A stretch of 64,000 nt of DNA from Gemmataceae bacterium (GTDB taxonomy: Bacteria; Planctomycetota; Planctomycetia; Gemmatales; Gemmataceae), in the NCBI GenBank assembly GCA_022842245.1, contig JALHPZ010000016.1:1-64000 (forward strand), in the 5' to 3' direction. Each line of letters starts with the position of its first letter. The stretch's first letter is position 1. The notes under the pieces were generated by a model. It ran no database searches. It worked only from the letters and a program-made list of their open reading frames with translations, and was not told where the DNA came from. This document shows, in pieces, positions 41,644-51,819 of this stretch. A program made the position numbers and the translations under genes.

Positions 41644-42257
41644 GCGAGTTCCTCGACCGCAAAACCCGTCAGCCGATAGCGCTGGCCGCAGTCGTCGCAG
41701 GTGAAATCCCATGGATCGACGGCCGGTTCGTTGAACCGCGCGAGCAAACGCCCGCACCGGCAGACCGCGCCCGCCGTCCGCGCCGGATGGCCCATCACCA
41801 GATGGAAATCCGGCACCGATTTCGTCACCACCGAACCCATCCCCACCATCGCGAACCGGCCGATCGTCAGGTCGTTGCCGATCACGCATCCCGCGCCGAT
41901 CGTCGCGCCTTCCCGCACGAGCGTCGGCAGCGTGTGTTCGTCCGGGTCGGACGTTCGCAACTGCTTCAGGTCCGGCGTCGTTGCCCGGGGGAAGCGGTCG
42001 TTCGTGAAGATCGTGCCGGCCGAAACCATCACGCCGTCCTCGATCGTCACGGCGGTGCAGATGTAGACGAAGCTGTTGATCTTCACCCGGTGCCCGACGC
42101 GTACTCCGTACGCGATATGCGTCTTCTCGCCGACGATGCACTCGTCGCCGAGCACCGTATCGCGGCGGATGTGCACGTTGTCCCACACGCTCGTGCCGGC
42201 ACCGAGTGTCACGCCCGGTTCGAGGATCGCCGTGGGGTGCACGCGCGGGGCGCTCAT
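41640..42257 (-). CDS. WbpD-like N-acyltransferase with C-terminal zinc ribbon
   Basis: The ATG at 42257 overlaps the stop of the Gfo/Idh gene by four bases and gives 205 aa. Residues 5-150 are a left-handed beta-helix (hexapeptide repeats such as 'ILEPGVTLGAG', 'TIEDGVMVSAG', 'TIGAGCVIGND'), with 'TNDRFPRA' as seen in WbpD/WlbB enzymes that acetylate the 3-amino group of UDP-GlcNAc3NA. The last 45 residues have Cys166, Cys168, Cys187 and Cys190 (CxC...CxxCG), a zinc-ribbon-like tail that I recall in some family members. It acts after the aminotransferase in making UDP-2,3-diacetamido-uronic acid. Confidence 0.82.
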   Translation of the reverse strand: MSAPRVHPTAILEPGVTLGAGTSVWDNVHIRRDTVLGDECIVGEKTHIAYGVRVGHRVKINSFVYICTAVTIEDGVMVSAGTIFTNDRFPRATTPDLKQLRTSDPDEHTLPTLVREGATIGAGCVIGNDLTIGRFAMVGMGSVVTKSVPDFHLVMGHPARTAGAVCRCGRLLARFNEPAVDPWDFTCDDCGQRYRLTGFAVEELA

Positions 42258-43267
42258 GCCAGGACCGCCTCGGCGGCGAGGTCTTCGGGGACGCGCGTCC
42301 AATCGGCGCGATTCAGCGAGCGGTAGGCGGCGTCGATGGCGGCGACGTTTGCGACGGCGTCGTCCAACGAGATGACGAGCGGTTCGCCATCGCGGAGGTG
42401 CCGGGCGAAGTTTCCGACGTTGTCCCGGAACGCCTGGGACTTGTTGTAGCCGTGGCCGAAGACGACCCAATCGGGCGAGCGATGCAGCTTGTACTTCGAT
42501 TCCTTCCAGCCGATGCGGATGGTGCCGAGCAGGCCGTGGACTTCGATGTAGCTCTCGCGTTCCTTGTTGATGCTCCAGGAGAGATCGATGGTGCCCATGA
42601 CGCCGGCGGCGGAGCGCACGGTGACTTGCGCGGTGTCCTCGACGGGCAGGGGCTGGAATCGTCGGCCTTCGACAGCGTGGAGTTCGGCGAGCGTGCCGAG
42701 GAAGAACCGGGTGAGGTCCAGCGAGTGGGCGCCGTTGTCGATGAGCACGCCGCCGCCGGAGATGGCGGGGTCCCCGTTCCAGCGGTTGGTCATGTCGACG
42801 CGCGAGGTGAAGGCGTTCTCGAAGAGCACGATTTCGCCGATCATGCCTTCGTCGATGAACGCGCGGGCCTTGTTCACGTCGGCGACGTAGCGGAACTTGG
42901 ACGCCATGGTGAGCACACGGCCGCTCTCCCGTGCCGCGGCGGCCATGCGCCGGGCGCTGTCGGCACCGACCGTGAACGGCTTCTCGCAGAGGACGTTTTG
43001 CCCCATATCCAGCAATTTCAAAACGAGCTTTTCGTGCGTCACCGGCGGCGTGGCCACGATCGTCGCGTCGAAATCGGTCATCGCGCGCGCCGTGTCGATC
43101 GACGTGTATGCCACCGCCGCGGGGACCTGACCCGCGATCTTCTGCGCGGCCTCCGGGCGCACGTCCACCACCGCGACGAGTTCCGCGTCGGCATGGTCGG
43201 CCAGCACTTGCGCATAGCTGGCGGCGATCCCGCCGGCACCGACCAATGCGAATCGAATCTTCTTCAT
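42254..43267 (-). CDS. WbpB-like Gfo/Idh/MocA sugar dehydrogenase
   Basis: A 337-aa NAD(P)-dependent oxidoreductase. The N-terminal Rossmann motif is 'FALVGAGGIAASYAQVL', and 'LCEKPFTVGADSARRM' provides the active-site Lys. The C-terminal alpha/beta domain includes 'GGGVLIDNGAHSLDLTRFF'. In the WbpB/WlbA group it oxidises C3 of UDP-N-acetylglucosaminuronate to the 3-keto sugar, which the aminotransferase then uses. The assignment to that group rests on its place beside WbpE- and WbpD-like genes; Gfo/Idh proteins in general have many substrates. Confidence 0.83.
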   Translation of the reverse strand: MKKIRFALVGAGGIAASYAQVLADHADAELVAVVDVRPEAAQKIAGQVPAAVAYTSIDTARAMTDFDATIVATPPVTHEKLVLKLLDMGQNVLCEKPFTVGADSARRMAAAARESGRVLTMASKFRYVADVNKARAFIDEGMIGEIVLFENAFTSRVDMTNRWNGDPAISGGGVLIDNGAHSLDLTRFFLGTLAELHAVEGRRFQPLPVEDTAQVTVRSAAGVMGTIDLSWSINKERESYIEVHGLLGTIRIGWKESKYKLHRSPDWVVFGHGYNKSQAFRDNVGNFARHLRDGEPLVISLDDAVANVAAIDAAYRSLNRADWTRVPEDLAAEAVLA

Positions 43268-43297
43268 GATGACTCTCGATGGGGCGAATCCGAACGT

Positions 43298-44521
43298 TCA
43301 CATTTTCGATCGTTCCGCACACTCGCGCACGGCCGACGCGATGTAGTCCAGGTGCTCCGCACCGTACTTCTCCGACCACGGCAGCACGAGAACGCCCTCG
43401 AGAGCGGCGAACGTGCCGGGGAAGCGCTCGGCCGAATAATCGACCGCTTCGGGACGGGCGAGCGGGAACGGCCAACGGCTGTTGCCAAACGTACGCTGCT
43501 CCGCGAAGACGGCGCAGCGGAACGCCGGCTTCTGAATGTACCGCGGCGCGCTGGCGATTCCGCGTTCCTTTAGCAGTGTCGCCAGCCCCGGCGCGCCGCC
43601 CCGGATCACGCTTGAATCGACGCGCAGGCAATATTTCCAGAAGGTGTGCACGGCGCGGGGGTCCTGCCACGGCGTTTCGATCCCTGCGATCCCGTTCAAC
43701 TTGCGGGTCAGGTACGCGGCCGAGTCTACCCGGCTACGCACCACGCCGTCGAGCTTCGCGAGCTGCGCAACCGCCACGGCACCTTGCAGTTCGCTCATGC
43801 GGCCGTTGAGCGCGATGAAATAATGATCCGGCTGCGGATCGCCGTAGCCCCACGCCTTGTTCACGAACAGGAAGACGCGCCGCGCGAGCGCCGCGTCGTT
43901 CGACACGACGATCCCGCCCTCGCCGGTGGTGACGTGCTTGCCCTGCTGGAGGCTGAAGCAGCCGAGTGCGCCGAACGTGCCGACGGGTCGGCCGTCCCAC
44001 GTGGCGCCGAACGCCTGCGAGCAGTCTTCGACGACGGGGATGCCGCGGGCGTTCGCGAGCGCCATGATCGCCGTCATGTCGCACGGGTTGCCGAACAGGT
44101 GCGTGACGACGATCGCCTTCGTCTTCGGTGAGAGTGCCTTTTCGATCGACTCCGCCGTCACGTTGCACGTCCGCGGTTCGACGTCGGCGAAGACCGGGAT
44201 CGCACCTTGATAGAGGATCGGCGTCAGCGCGCCCATGTCGGTGATGGACGTGGTGACGAACTCATCGCCAGGTTCCGGGTCGATCGCGGCGAAGGCGGCG
44301 TGCAGCGCCATCGTGCCGGAGTTCGCGGCGATGGCTCGTTCCGCGCCGATTGCCTTCGCGAACTCGGTTTCCAACTTCCGGACGAAGTTCCCCTTCGTGC
44401 TCGTCAGCGTGCCGGACCGGATCGCCTCGGAGACGAGTGCGATTTCCTCGTCGCCGAGGGTGCGGCCGGTGGCGTCCTGATCGGAGGGCAGCGGCAGGGG
44501 CGGTCCGGGGCGGTGGCTCAT
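43298..44521 (-). CDS. WbpE-like DegT/DnrJ/EryC1 aminotransferase
   Basis: A 407-aa PLP enzyme of the DegT/DnrJ/EryC1/StrS sugar aminotransferase family. The PLP Lys is Lys195 in 'CFSLQQGKHVTTGEGG', and 'VVEDCSQAFGATWDGRPVG' supplies the Asp for the pyridine ring. In the WbpE role it puts an amino group on C3 of UDP-3-keto-GlcNAcA using glutamate. It begins the tightly packed part of the glycan operon, 30 bases before the Gfo/Idh gene. Confidence 0.87.
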   Translation of the reverse strand: MSHRPGPPLPLPSDQDATGRTLGDEEIALVSEAIRSGTLTSTKGNFVRKLETEFAKAIGAERAIAANSGTMALHAAFAAIDPEPGDEFVTTSITDMGALTPILYQGAIPVFADVEPRTCNVTAESIEKALSPKTKAIVVTHLFGNPCDMTAIMALANARGIPVVEDCSQAFGATWDGRPVGTFGALGCFSLQQGKHVTTGEGGIVVSNDAALARRVFLFVNKAWGYGDPQPDHYFIALNGRMSELQGAVAVAQLAKLDGVVRSRVDSAAYLTRKLNGIAGIETPWQDPRAVHTFWKYCLRVDSSVIRGGAPGLATLLKERGIASAPRYIQKPAFRCAVFAEQRTFGNSRWPFPLARPEAVDYSAERFPGTFAALEGVLVLPWSEKYGAEHLDYIASAVRECAERSKM

Positions 44522-44575
44522 GGTGTCGCTCGCGCCGCGCCGGCCGGGGGAAGCCGCGCGGGGAATTCCATACGG

Positions 44576-46309
44576 TTACGGGATGGCGGTCGTGGTCGGT
44601 TCGGCGGCGGGGATTCGTTCACGGAGCGCCAGTACGTTTGGTTTGGCGGTGGATTCCACGGGTCGCCTCGTCAGGCGCATCCAGGCGAAACGTGCCATCA
44701 GCCGCAGGTGGCCGACGATGGTCCGCAGCGTCTTCATCTTGGAGCGGCCGAGGAGCCGGACGTTCAGGGTGGCGGGGTGTTCGACGATGGTGCCGCCGCG
44801 CAGGTCGAGTCGGCCGAGCAGTTCGACGACGCCAAGGAAGTTCCCGTAGCGTACCGGCAGGTCCTTCACCTGGGAACGACGGTAGACCCGGAAGCAACTG
44901 GTGTAGGTGTGGAGCTTATTGCGGAAGATGCGGCGGTAAAGTGCGCTAGCACCCTTCGATAGGACGAGGCGCCAGCCTGGCACGTTGCGGACTTCGCCGT
45001 CCGGGTGGTACGGCGATGCCGTGACCATGCCGATGCCGGGCTTCAACTCCGGGATCATCTTCAACAGTTCGTGCGGGTCATAGGTGCAGTCGGCGTCCAT
45101 GGAGCAGACGATCTCCGTCTCGGCCGCTTGGAGACCGGTCATGATCGCACCGGCGACGCCGCGGTTCGCTTCGTGCCGCAGCACCTTGACTTCATTCCAC
45201 GAGCGGAAGGTCTTCTCGACCGCGGCCAAGGTCCGGTCCTTGCTGGCGTCGTCCACAAGCAGAAACTTCGGCTCGTAACCCTGCACCCGGAAGGCGCGGC
45301 GGACTTCCGTCAGCGTGTTCGCGAGGAACGGAATGACCGGCTCCTCGTTGTAGAGCGGAATGACGATGCTGACCGGCGATCGGAGCCTGGTTTCCACCAG
45401 CGTGCCCAGATCGATGACCGGCATTGGCGTGGGTGTCGAGACGGTCACAGCTTGATCCGCCGACAAGCCCAGATAGTGAGCGGCCGTGTCGAATCGAAAG
45501 TGCGCGAGGCATTCGGCCACCCGGTCCTTCATCTGGTCCAGGTTCCGGTAATGGCGGAGTCGCGTCAGCCAGCCGGTGGCCTCGAACCGCGGCTGATCCG
45601 GGTCGAGTTCCCAAGTATGGAAGTACATCACGAAGGGCGTGTCGTGCTTCGCCTCCCAGTTCCGCACGGTGCGGCGGATAAGGAAGCGGGGGAACTGGCG
45701 CATCCAGTTGCCGCCGCCAACGGGCACGTCCATGCCGAAGATCCGCGCCGACGAGATCGGCAATTCGGTGATCGCGCCGTGCGCGGTTTGCTCCCGATGG
45801 ACGAACTTCCGCCACGGTTCGGCGGAGTAGCTGCGCATCATGGGACCGATGCTGGAATCGTAGGCGTAGCCCTGCTCGGCGAGGACGTCGAGCGCCCAGA
45901 GGTCGGAGGGGTGGAACCAGCCCTCGGCCGTACGGTAGCCCAACACGCGCCGGCCGCTGGCACGCTCGATCGCGGCGCGGGCCCGCGCGAGGTCGTCGCG
46001 GAACTCCTCCGGCGTGAGGTTGCGGATGTCGCGCCAGGCATAGCCCCGGCTCGCGATCTCGTGGCCCCGCTCCGCGATGGTGCGGATCAGTTCCGGCCAG
46101 GCTTCCGCGACCCGACCAAGGACGAAAAAGGTCGCCTTCGCTTGGAATTCATCCAACAAATATAGGGTGCGGTTCGTCTGGTCGATCAGCCGCGATTCGT
46201 AGCGCTGCCACTGGTCGGGTTGGACGAACCGCTGGAACGCGCCAACCTGAAAGTAATCTTCCAAGTTGACCGTTAGGATGTGTCGACGGCGATCGTCGGG
46301 CGTGGGCAT
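44576..46309 (-). CDS. Polysaccharide deacetylase-GT2 glycosyltransferase fusion
   Basis: From the ATG at 46309 the protein has 577 aa. Residues about 8-290 are a polysaccharide deacetylase of the exopolysaccharide/XrtA-associated type ('TVNLEDYFQVGAFQ', 'HEIASRGYAWRDIRNL', 'GYRTAEGWFHPSDLWAL', and a DUF3473-like 'VMYFHTWELDPDQPR'). Residues about 305-540 are a GT2 glycosyltransferase ('SIVIPLYNEEPVIPFLAN', 'LLVDDASKDRT', 'VCSMDADCTYDPHELL', with the DxD-like DAD). No transmembrane segments are seen. One protein could transfer a sugar and remove acetyl groups. In exosortase systems similar deacetylases stand alone, so the fusion is noteworthy. The Met upstream (46366) adds an Arg-rich leader I rejected. 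Confidence 0.86.
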   Translation of the reverse strand: MPTPDDRRRHILTVNLEDYFQVGAFQRFVQPDQWQRYESRLIDQTNRTLYLLDEFQAKATFFVLGRVAEAWPELIRTIAERGHEIASRGYAWRDIRNLTPEEFRDDLARARAAIERASGRRVLGYRTAEGWFHPSDLWALDVLAEQGYAYDSSIGPMMRSYSAEPWRKFVHREQTAHGAITELPISSARIFGMDVPVGGGNWMRQFPRFLIRRTVRNWEAKHDTPFVMYFHTWELDPDQPRFEATGWLTRLRHYRNLDQMKDRVAECLAHFRFDTAAHYLGLSADQAVTVSTPTPMPVIDLGTLVETRLRSPVSIVIPLYNEEPVIPFLANTLTEVRRAFRVQGYEPKFLLVDDASKDRTLAAVEKTFRSWNEVKVLRHEANRGVAGAIMTGLQAAETEIVCSMDADCTYDPHELLKMIPELKPGIGMVTASPYHPDGEVRNVPGWRLVLSKGASALYRRIFRNKLHTYTSCFRVYRRSQVKDLPVRYGNFLGVVELLGRLDLRGGTIVEHPATLNVRLLGRSKMKTLRTIVGHLRLMARFAWMRLTRRPVESTAKPNVLALRERIPAAEPTTTAIP

Positions 46310-46452
46310 TCCAGTCCAGCGGGCGGATAGCGCGCGTCGGAGACGAGGCTTATTTTCGGGCCTCAATTTCGCGTCGCGTCGCTTACGGCAATCCTAGTCC
46401 GCGTTCGCGGGATGAGCAACTTTCCGACACGGTTACCAGTCGAACTTGCCCG

Positions 46453-46486
46453 AAAATCGAAAACGCGGGGGACCGCTCCCCCGCGT
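46453..46486 (-). terminator. Rho-independent terminator of the secreted-protein gene
   Basis: On the minus strand, a ten-base-pair G+C stem (ACGCGGGGGA/TCCCCCGCGT, 46463-46486) with a four-base loop is followed by TTTTCGATTTTC. It lies 24 bases after the stop of the gene at 46510-48111, in the gap before the glycan genes. Confidence 0.85.
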
Positions 46487-46509
46487 CGTATGCGATCAGT
46501 TGACGTTGG

Positions 46510-48111
46510 TTATGATTCGGCCTTCTTCTTTTGCAGCAGCGCGAGGAACTTCGCGGCCCGGCCCTTGATGGAGAAGTTCACCTTCAGCTCTTCGCCCCCG
46601 GTCACGTTCAGCGTAATCGTGTCCTTTCCGGCGGGTTTGCCGTCGGCAAAGACCTCCTGATTCAGCACCTTGAAGATCTCCGCCTTCGTCTGCGGTTCGA
46701 CGATCGGCATCAATCGGGCAACGCTCGTCTCAAAGGCGAGGATCGGCGTGGTCCCCGCGGGCGCGGCGGCCAACTTCTTGACCGCGGCGTTGCCCGGCGC
46801 AAAGCCGACCACGAGCAGATCGTCGGCGGTGGAAAGCCAGAGACGGCTCGCGCCGAACAGTCGCTCCGCCTCCGCCTGTACCGGCGGGACGATTTCGTGG
46901 AGGTTCGCCGCGCCGATCTTCTCCACGTCGAACTTCACCTTGGCTTGTCCTTCCGGAATTAGTGGCGCGAACTCCTTGAGAAGTGCTTCGATCCCTTTGC
47001 CGGAGGCCACGCGCAAGGCCGCGAGGACTTCGTGCTTGCCGTCCGCCGTTGGCGTCAGGGCGGCGCCGAGTTCCAGAATGCCCGATTTCAAGCTTGGTTC
47101 GAGCGCGTCGAACACCTTCTTCGCCGCGTCGCGGTCGTTCCCCTTTGCGTTTTCCAGTCCCTCGGCGATCAACAGGTCAACCAGTTCGCCGTACTTCTTC
47201 TTCATGCCGTCCGGCACTTGCACGTTGACGGCCAGCGACACGATCGCGTCCTTGGCCGCCGCCGTCGGGGCGACCGCCTTGCGGCCTGAATATCCCGCGA
47301 GGAGCTTGTTCAGGTCGGTGCTCGGCTTGCCGCCGAACGAAAATTCCAAACCGATATCGTCGGTCTTCGGGTCGATGTTCAGCTTGAGGCTCGCAGTCTT
47401 GCCGTCGCCGAGGATCGCCGCGACGCCGTCGTACGTCGCGTCGAGCGCAAGCGCCTTCGCTTTCGATTCCACTGGGGTCTTCGCTGGCTTGGCCTTCTCG
47501 TCCGCCAGTTTCAACTCCAGTTGTCCCAGCACCGTCTTCCGGACTTCCATCGGAATCCGATCAAGATGCACCGACAGCGCGAGAATGGCCGATTCCGGCT
47601 TCGCGAAGAACTCCTTCGGATCGAGGATCGCGTTTCCTTCCAAGGCCGCCTTGTTGTGGACCGTGACGCCGACGTAACCCTTGTGGAACTTGAAGTAAAC
47701 CTTTGGCGGCACGCCTGGCACGTTGATCGAATAGATGTCGTCTTCGCCCTTGTCCGGGGTCAGGTTTAGCTTGCCGGTGAGGAGGTTCAGGAACGCCTTC
47801 TCATCGCCGACGGGCACGAGCACGACCATCGGACTGTCGATGACGGCCGGGGTCATGGTGGCGTAGAAGCCGATCGGTTTCGTGATGTCGATCCCTTCGA
47901 TGACGCCTTTCTTGCCGGCCATCGCTTCGACGAACTTGGCGCCCTGTTCGGCCTGCTCGCCTTGGCCGGCGAGGTCGCCGAGGTATTCCGCCAGCGGGAG
48001 CAGGTCCTTGATCGCCTTGATTCGGAGTTCGACGGTGGGCTCCGCGGCGCGCAGGACGGGTGCCGGTAGACACACGACGGCGGCGAGCGCCAGTATCAGC
48101 AGTTTTCGCAT
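46510..48111 (-). CDS. Secreted planctomycete protein of unknown function
   Basis: From the ATG at 48111 the protein has 533 aa, with a signal peptide (residues 1-22, ending VLRAA). The mature protein is a large Ala/Leu/Lys-rich chain without a domain I can name. It includes '[18 protein letters not shown]', '[15 protein letters not shown]', '[20 protein letters not shown]', and a C-terminal '[13 protein letters not shown]'. The layout reminds me of large planctomycete hypothetical secreted proteins with repeated alpha/beta units. It has its own terminator and is divergent from argH. The long reading frame upstream of 48111 is antisense to argH. Confidence 0.7.
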   Translation of the reverse strand: MRKLLILALAAVVCLPAPVLRAAEPTVELRIKAIKDLLPLAEYLGDLAGQGEQAEQGAKFVEAMAGKKGVIEGIDITKPIGFYATMTPAVIDSPMVVLVPVGDEKAFLNLLTGKLNLTPDKGEDDIYSINVPGVPPKVYFKFHKGYVGVTVHNKAALEGNAILDPKEFFAKPESAILALSVHLDRIPMEVRKTVLGQLELKLADEKAKPAKTPVESKAKALALDATYDGVAAILGDGKTASLKLNIDPKTDDIGLEFSFGGKPSTDLNKLLAGYSGRKAVAPTAAAKDAIVSLAVNVQVPDGMKKKYGELVDLLIAEGLENAKGNDRDAAKKVFDALEPSLKSGILELGAALTPTADGKHEVLAALRVASGKGIEALLKEFAPLIPEGQAKVKFDVEKIGAANLHEIVPPVQAEAERLFGASRLWLSTADDLLVVGFAPGNAAVKKLAAAPAGTTPILAFETSVARLMPIVEPQTKAEIFKVLNQEVFADGKPAGKDTITLNVTGGEELKVNFSIKGRAAKFLALLQKKKAES

Positions 48112-48252
48112 CGAAAATCCTCGTGGGCGGGTGATGGCGGAAATGATACCCATCCCGATCGGTTTCGGTGTCAGATTCCGCCGTTTTCCCCGATTCGCCA
48201 CCGCCCGCGGAACTCCGTAAACCAAGGGGACGAAAACATTCGGGACCACACG

Positions 48253-49629
48253 ATGAGCCAGAAGACTTGGGGCGGGCGATTCGACGGTGGCACGGACGCT
48301 CGCGTGGAGGCGTTCACGGAGTCGATCAGCTTCGACAAGCGATTGTACCGGCACGACATCCGCGCCAGCCAGGCGCACGCAGGCATGCTCGCCGAGGTGG
48401 GGTTGCTCACGCCGGACGAGGCCGATCGGATCCTCGTCGCGCTCGACGAGATCGGCGCGGAGATCGAAGCCGGCCGGATGGAGTACTCGATCTCGCTCGA
48501 AGACATCCACACGCACATCGAGCGGGCGCTCATTGCGAAACTCGGCGACGTCGGGCGCAAGCTGCACACCGCCCGCAGCCGGAACGACCAGATCGTGACG
48601 GACGTGAAACTCTGGACGCGCGACGCCATCGACGACCTCGACGGGTTGCTCCAGGACCTGCAGAAGGCGTTTGTCGATTCGGCCGAGCGCGAACGGGGCG
48701 TCGTGATCCCCGGCTACACGCACCTCCAGCGCGCCCAGCCGGTGCTCGCGGCGCACTACTTCCTCGCTTACGCGGAGAAGTTCCAGCGGGACCGCGAGCG
48801 CCTCGCCGACACGCGCAAGCGCGTCAACGTCCTCCCCCTTGGCGCGGCCGCGCTCGCCGGCACGAGCCTGCCGATCGACCGCGAATCGGTCCGCCAGAAG
48901 CTCGGCTTCGATTCCGTCGCCCGCAACAGCCTCGATGTTTCCAGCGACCGGGACTTTCTTATCGAGTTCGTCTTCGACCTTTCGCTCATCGCCACGCACC
49001 TGAGCGGGTGGGCGGAAGAGTGGGTGATCTGGAGCACGACGGAGTTCAACTTCCTCGACCTGCCGGACGCGTTCTGCACCGGGTCGAGCATCATGCCGCA
49101 CAAAAAAAACCCGGACGTGCTGGAACTGACGCGTGGCAAGTCGGCCCGCGTGATCGGCTGCCTGCAACAGCTCTTTCTGCTGCTGAAGGGGCTGCCGCTG
49201 GCGTACAACCGCGATCTCCAGGAAGACAAGACAGCGCTTTTCGACGCCTTCGACACGGTGGCCGGGATGCTCGCCGTGGCCGCGCCGCTCGTGGCGCAGA
49301 CGAAGCTCCGCCGCGAGGCCATCGCGAACCGGATCGAGGAGGGTTTCCTGGACGCGACGACGCTGATGGAGTTCTTCATCGCGAAAGGGGTGCCGATGCG
49401 CTCGGCGCATGAAGCCGTCGGCAAGCTCGTCCGCCGCTGCGAACAGGAACGCTGCCGGTTGGTGCAGCTTCCGGCGACGGCGTTTGAGGAAGCTTGCCCC
49501 GGCATTGGCGCTGCCGTGACCGGCGTCCTCGGCGTCGCTAAGTCTCTGGCCGCATTCAAGAGCTACGGTTCGACCGCGCCCGAGGAAGTCGAGCGTCAAT
49601 TGCAGGCCTGGCGGGAGCGGCTTACGTGA
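48253..49629 (+). CDS. argH: Argininosuccinate lyase
   Basis: A 458-aa fumarase/aspartase-superfamily enzyme that makes arginine and fumarate in the last step of arginine synthesis. It opens with '[20 protein letters not shown]' and has the superfamily signature '[12 protein letters not shown]' near residues 277-288, with the catalytic Ser in it; '[15 protein letters not shown]' and '[12 protein letters not shown]' are also characteristic. Length is normal. Its end overlaps the convergent DUF4058 gene by eight bases. argG is not in the window. Confidence 0.96.
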   Translation: MSQKTWGGRFDGGTDARVEAFTESISFDKRLYRHDIRASQAHAGMLAEVGLLTPDEADRILVALDEIGAEIEAGRMEYSISLEDIHTHIERALIAKLGDVGRKLHTARSRNDQIVTDVKLWTRDAIDDLDGLLQDLQKAFVDSAERERGVVIPGYTHLQRAQPVLAAHYFLAYAEKFQRDRERLADTRKRVNVLPLGAAALAGTSLPIDRESVRQKLGFDSVARNSLDVSSDRDFLIEFVFDLSLIATHLSGWAEEWVIWSTTEFNFLDLPDAFCTGSSIMPHKKNPDVLELTRGKSARVIGCLQQLFLLLKGLPLAYNRDLQEDKTALFDAFDTVAGMLAVAAPLVAQTKLRREAIANRIEEGFLDATTLMEFFIAKGVPMRSAHEAVGKLVRRCEQERCRLVQLPATAFEEACPGIGAAVTGVLGVAKSLAAFKSYGSTAPEEVERQLQAWRERLT

Positions 49630-50353
49630 TCCGTAAGTCTCGACAGGTTTGTTCGTAGCACGTTTCCAAATCGAGTGGAACGGCGAGTTCCGCATCCAAC
49701 CAAATGGGCAGGGTGGGTAGCGGCTGCCCCACGACGAGCGCGTTCGACCAAGCTTCAAAGATCGAACGCCCGCCCCGTTTCAAGGTCCGGCAGGACGCGG
49801 CATAGGTCGAGGGTGTCGGATCGGTCAAAGTAAGGTCGACGTGGCCAATGAGTTCCAGCAATTCCCGGTATAGGTTGAAACGCCGGGTTGTCACCAAGTC
49901 CACGATGCTGACGGCCACGCCTTTTTGCAGCAGTGCGGCACACTTCGCCACGAAGACGGCCCGATGCTCGGGACGGTCCTTGTTGGCGGGGCTTACGAGT
50001 TCGATCGCGGCGACGAGATGCCTATCGCGCTCCGCATCATATATGCGAACCTCGTACTCGTATTGTTCCGGCAGGGTCGTTTCGACGGCGACGTTTGGTT
50101 CGGACGGAGCCCAGACCGCCGTCGCGACACCGGAATCCTCGACCGATCCGCCGAATCCTCTCGGTTCGTCGGATTCGAATGTTCCGATGTCGATCTCGAT
50201 CATCGCTCCGAGATGGACTCGAGGTTCGGCAAAATAGCCGGACGGAAGCCGTTTGTTGAGTTCCTGAATCATGGCTGCCGGCCACTGACCATGGAATCCT
50301 TCCCACGATGAACGTTGGGAGACGGGCGGTCGAAAGTGATCTCGGAGCGGCAT
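49622..50353 (-). CDS. DUF4058 family protein
   Basis: A 243-aa protein beginning '[25 protein letters not shown]', the typical opening of DUF4058, with '[27 protein letters not shown]' in the middle. This Ile-Glu-Leu-Val-Ser-Pro stretch resembles a PD-(D/E)XK core, but the activity is unknown. DUF4058 proteins are many in Gemmataceae and cyanobacteria. The gene is convergent with argH and divergent from lysA; it is likely an independent unit. Confidence 0.83.
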   Translation of the reverse strand: MPLRDHFRPPVSQRSSWEGFHGQWPAAMIQELNKRLPSGYFAEPRVHLGAMIEIDIGTFESDEPRGFGGSVEDSGVATAVWAPSEPNVAVETTLPEQYEYEVRIYDAERDRHLVAAIELVSPANKDRPEHRAVFVAKCAALLQKGVAVSIVDLVTTRRFNLYRELLELIGHVDLTLTDPTPSTYAASCRTLKRGGRSIFEAWSNALVVGQPLPTLPIWLDAELAVPLDLETCYEQTCRDLRIT

Positions 50354-50456
50354 AACAGGACCCTTCCCGAAACATTCTAGCCCTTACGGCACCGTCCGTG
50401 TTTCTTCTCGCTCCGACAATAAGTACAAAAGTCGCTATACACCGGGAATTCCAGAC

Positions 50457-51746
50457 ATGGACCACTTCGCTTACCGTCATCGCTCCCTCTACTGCGAGGA
50501 CGTACCCGTCGCCGAACTCGCGCGTGAATACGGCACGCCACTGTACCTTTACAGCGAGGCGACGCTCATTCATCATCTCAAGCAGATCCAGACCGCCTTC
50601 GCCGAAGCGAAGCCGATCATCTGCTACAGCATCAAGGCGAACGGCAACCTGAGCATCGCGCGGCTGATGGGCCAGCATGGTGCGGGGTTCGACGTGACCT
50701 CCGGCGGCGAGTACTACCGCGCCCAGAAAGCCGGCCCGGCCGACGCGAAGATCGTCTTCGCCGGTGTCGGCAAGACCGACGCCGAAATCCGCTATGCCCT
50801 CGAGAACGGCGTCTACCTCTTCGACGTCGAGAGCGAGCAGGAACTGCACGCCATCGGCCGCGTCGCGGAGTCGATGAAGGTCGTCGCGAAAGTGGCCTTG
50901 CGCGTCAACCCGGACCTGCCCCCGAAGACGCACGTCAAGACCGATACATCCGTCAAAGGTGTCAAATTCGGACTCGACATCGAGACCGTCCTCGACGTGG
51001 CCCGGGGCGTCGTCGGTCACAAGCATGTTACGGTCGCCGGGCTGCACATGCACCTTGGCTCTCCGATCCTGTCCGCGGAGCCGTACCGCCTTGGCTGTGA
51101 AAAGGGCGTGAAGCTGATCGCCGAACTGCGCAAACAAGGACACAACGTCACCGTTCTTAACATGGGCGGCGGGTTCGGCATCCACTACCGCAAGCAGGAA
51201 GCCCTCCCTGCGAGCGAATTCGCCAAGGTGATCCTGCCGGCCGTTAAGGAGACGGGCTGCCAGCTCGTGCTCGAACCGGGCCGCTTCATCGTCGGAAATG
51301 CCGGGATCCTCGTGTCGAGCGTTTTGTTCACGAAGGAGACCGGGGGCAAACGCTACGTCATCCAGGACGCCGCGATGAACGATCTCATCCGGCCGACGCT
51401 CTACGATTCGTTCCACCGCATCTGGCCAGTGACCCCGAAGGATGACGTACTGGAAAAACCGGACGACTTCGAAGCCGCGATCCCCGGCACGCTGCCTCAG
51501 GACGTCGTCGGACCGGTCTGTGAGTCCGGGGACTTCCTTGCGAAGGCGCGGAACCTTCCGACGCTGCAGCGGGGCGATTTGCTCGCGGTCTTCAGCGCCG
51601 GGGCGTACGGCATGGCGATGGCGTCGAACTACAACGCGCGGTGCCGCGCGGCCGAAGTTCTCGTTACAGGCCATACACACCGACTTATCCGACGCCGGGA
51701 AACCTACTCGGACTTGGTCGCGTGCGAAGTTGATTGCTTGAAGTAG
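50457..51746 (+). CDS. lysA: Diaminopimelate decarboxylase
   Basis: A 429-aa PLP enzyme that converts meso-diaminopimelate to lysine. Lys60 in 'IICYSIKANGN' binds PLP; 'GLHMHLGSPIL', 'LNMGGGFGIHY', 'LEPGRFIVGNAG' and 'CESGDFLAK' are LysA features, the last carrying the active-site Cys. The start ATG at 50457 has no strong ribosome-binding site. The preceding 103 bases are shared with the divergent DUF4058 gene. Lysine synthesis also fits a diaminopimelate-containing cell wall. Confidence 0.95.
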   Translation: MDHFAYRHRSLYCEDVPVAELAREYGTPLYLYSEATLIHHLKQIQTAFAEAKPIICYSIKANGNLSIARLMGQHGAGFDVTSGGEYYRAQKAGPADAKIVFAGVGKTDAEIRYALENGVYLFDVESEQELHAIGRVAESMKVVAKVALRVNPDLPPKTHVKTDTSVKGVKFGLDIETVLDVARGVVGHKHVTVAGLHMHLGSPILSAEPYRLGCEKGVKLIAELRKQGHNVTVLNMGGGFGIHYRKQEALPASEFAKVILPAVKETGCQLVLEPGRFIVGNAGILVSSVLFTKETGGKRYVIQDAAMNDLIRPTLYDSFHRIWPVTPKDDVLEKPDDFEAAIPGTLPQDVVGPVCESGDFLAKARNLPTLQRGDLLAVFSAGAYGMAMASNYNARCRAAEVLVTGHTHRLIRRRETYSDLVACEVDCLK

Positions 51747-51819
51747 CCCCGGCGCGCACAATGCACGAATCCCCTGCGCGGTTCCGCGCCGGGGGTACGC
51801 CCATTCGGAGGACATCCCG

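Noticed and set aside
48112..49758. N-terminal extension of the secreted protein ending at 46510
   Set aside because: Antisense to argH; the ATG at 48111 begins a clear signal peptide.
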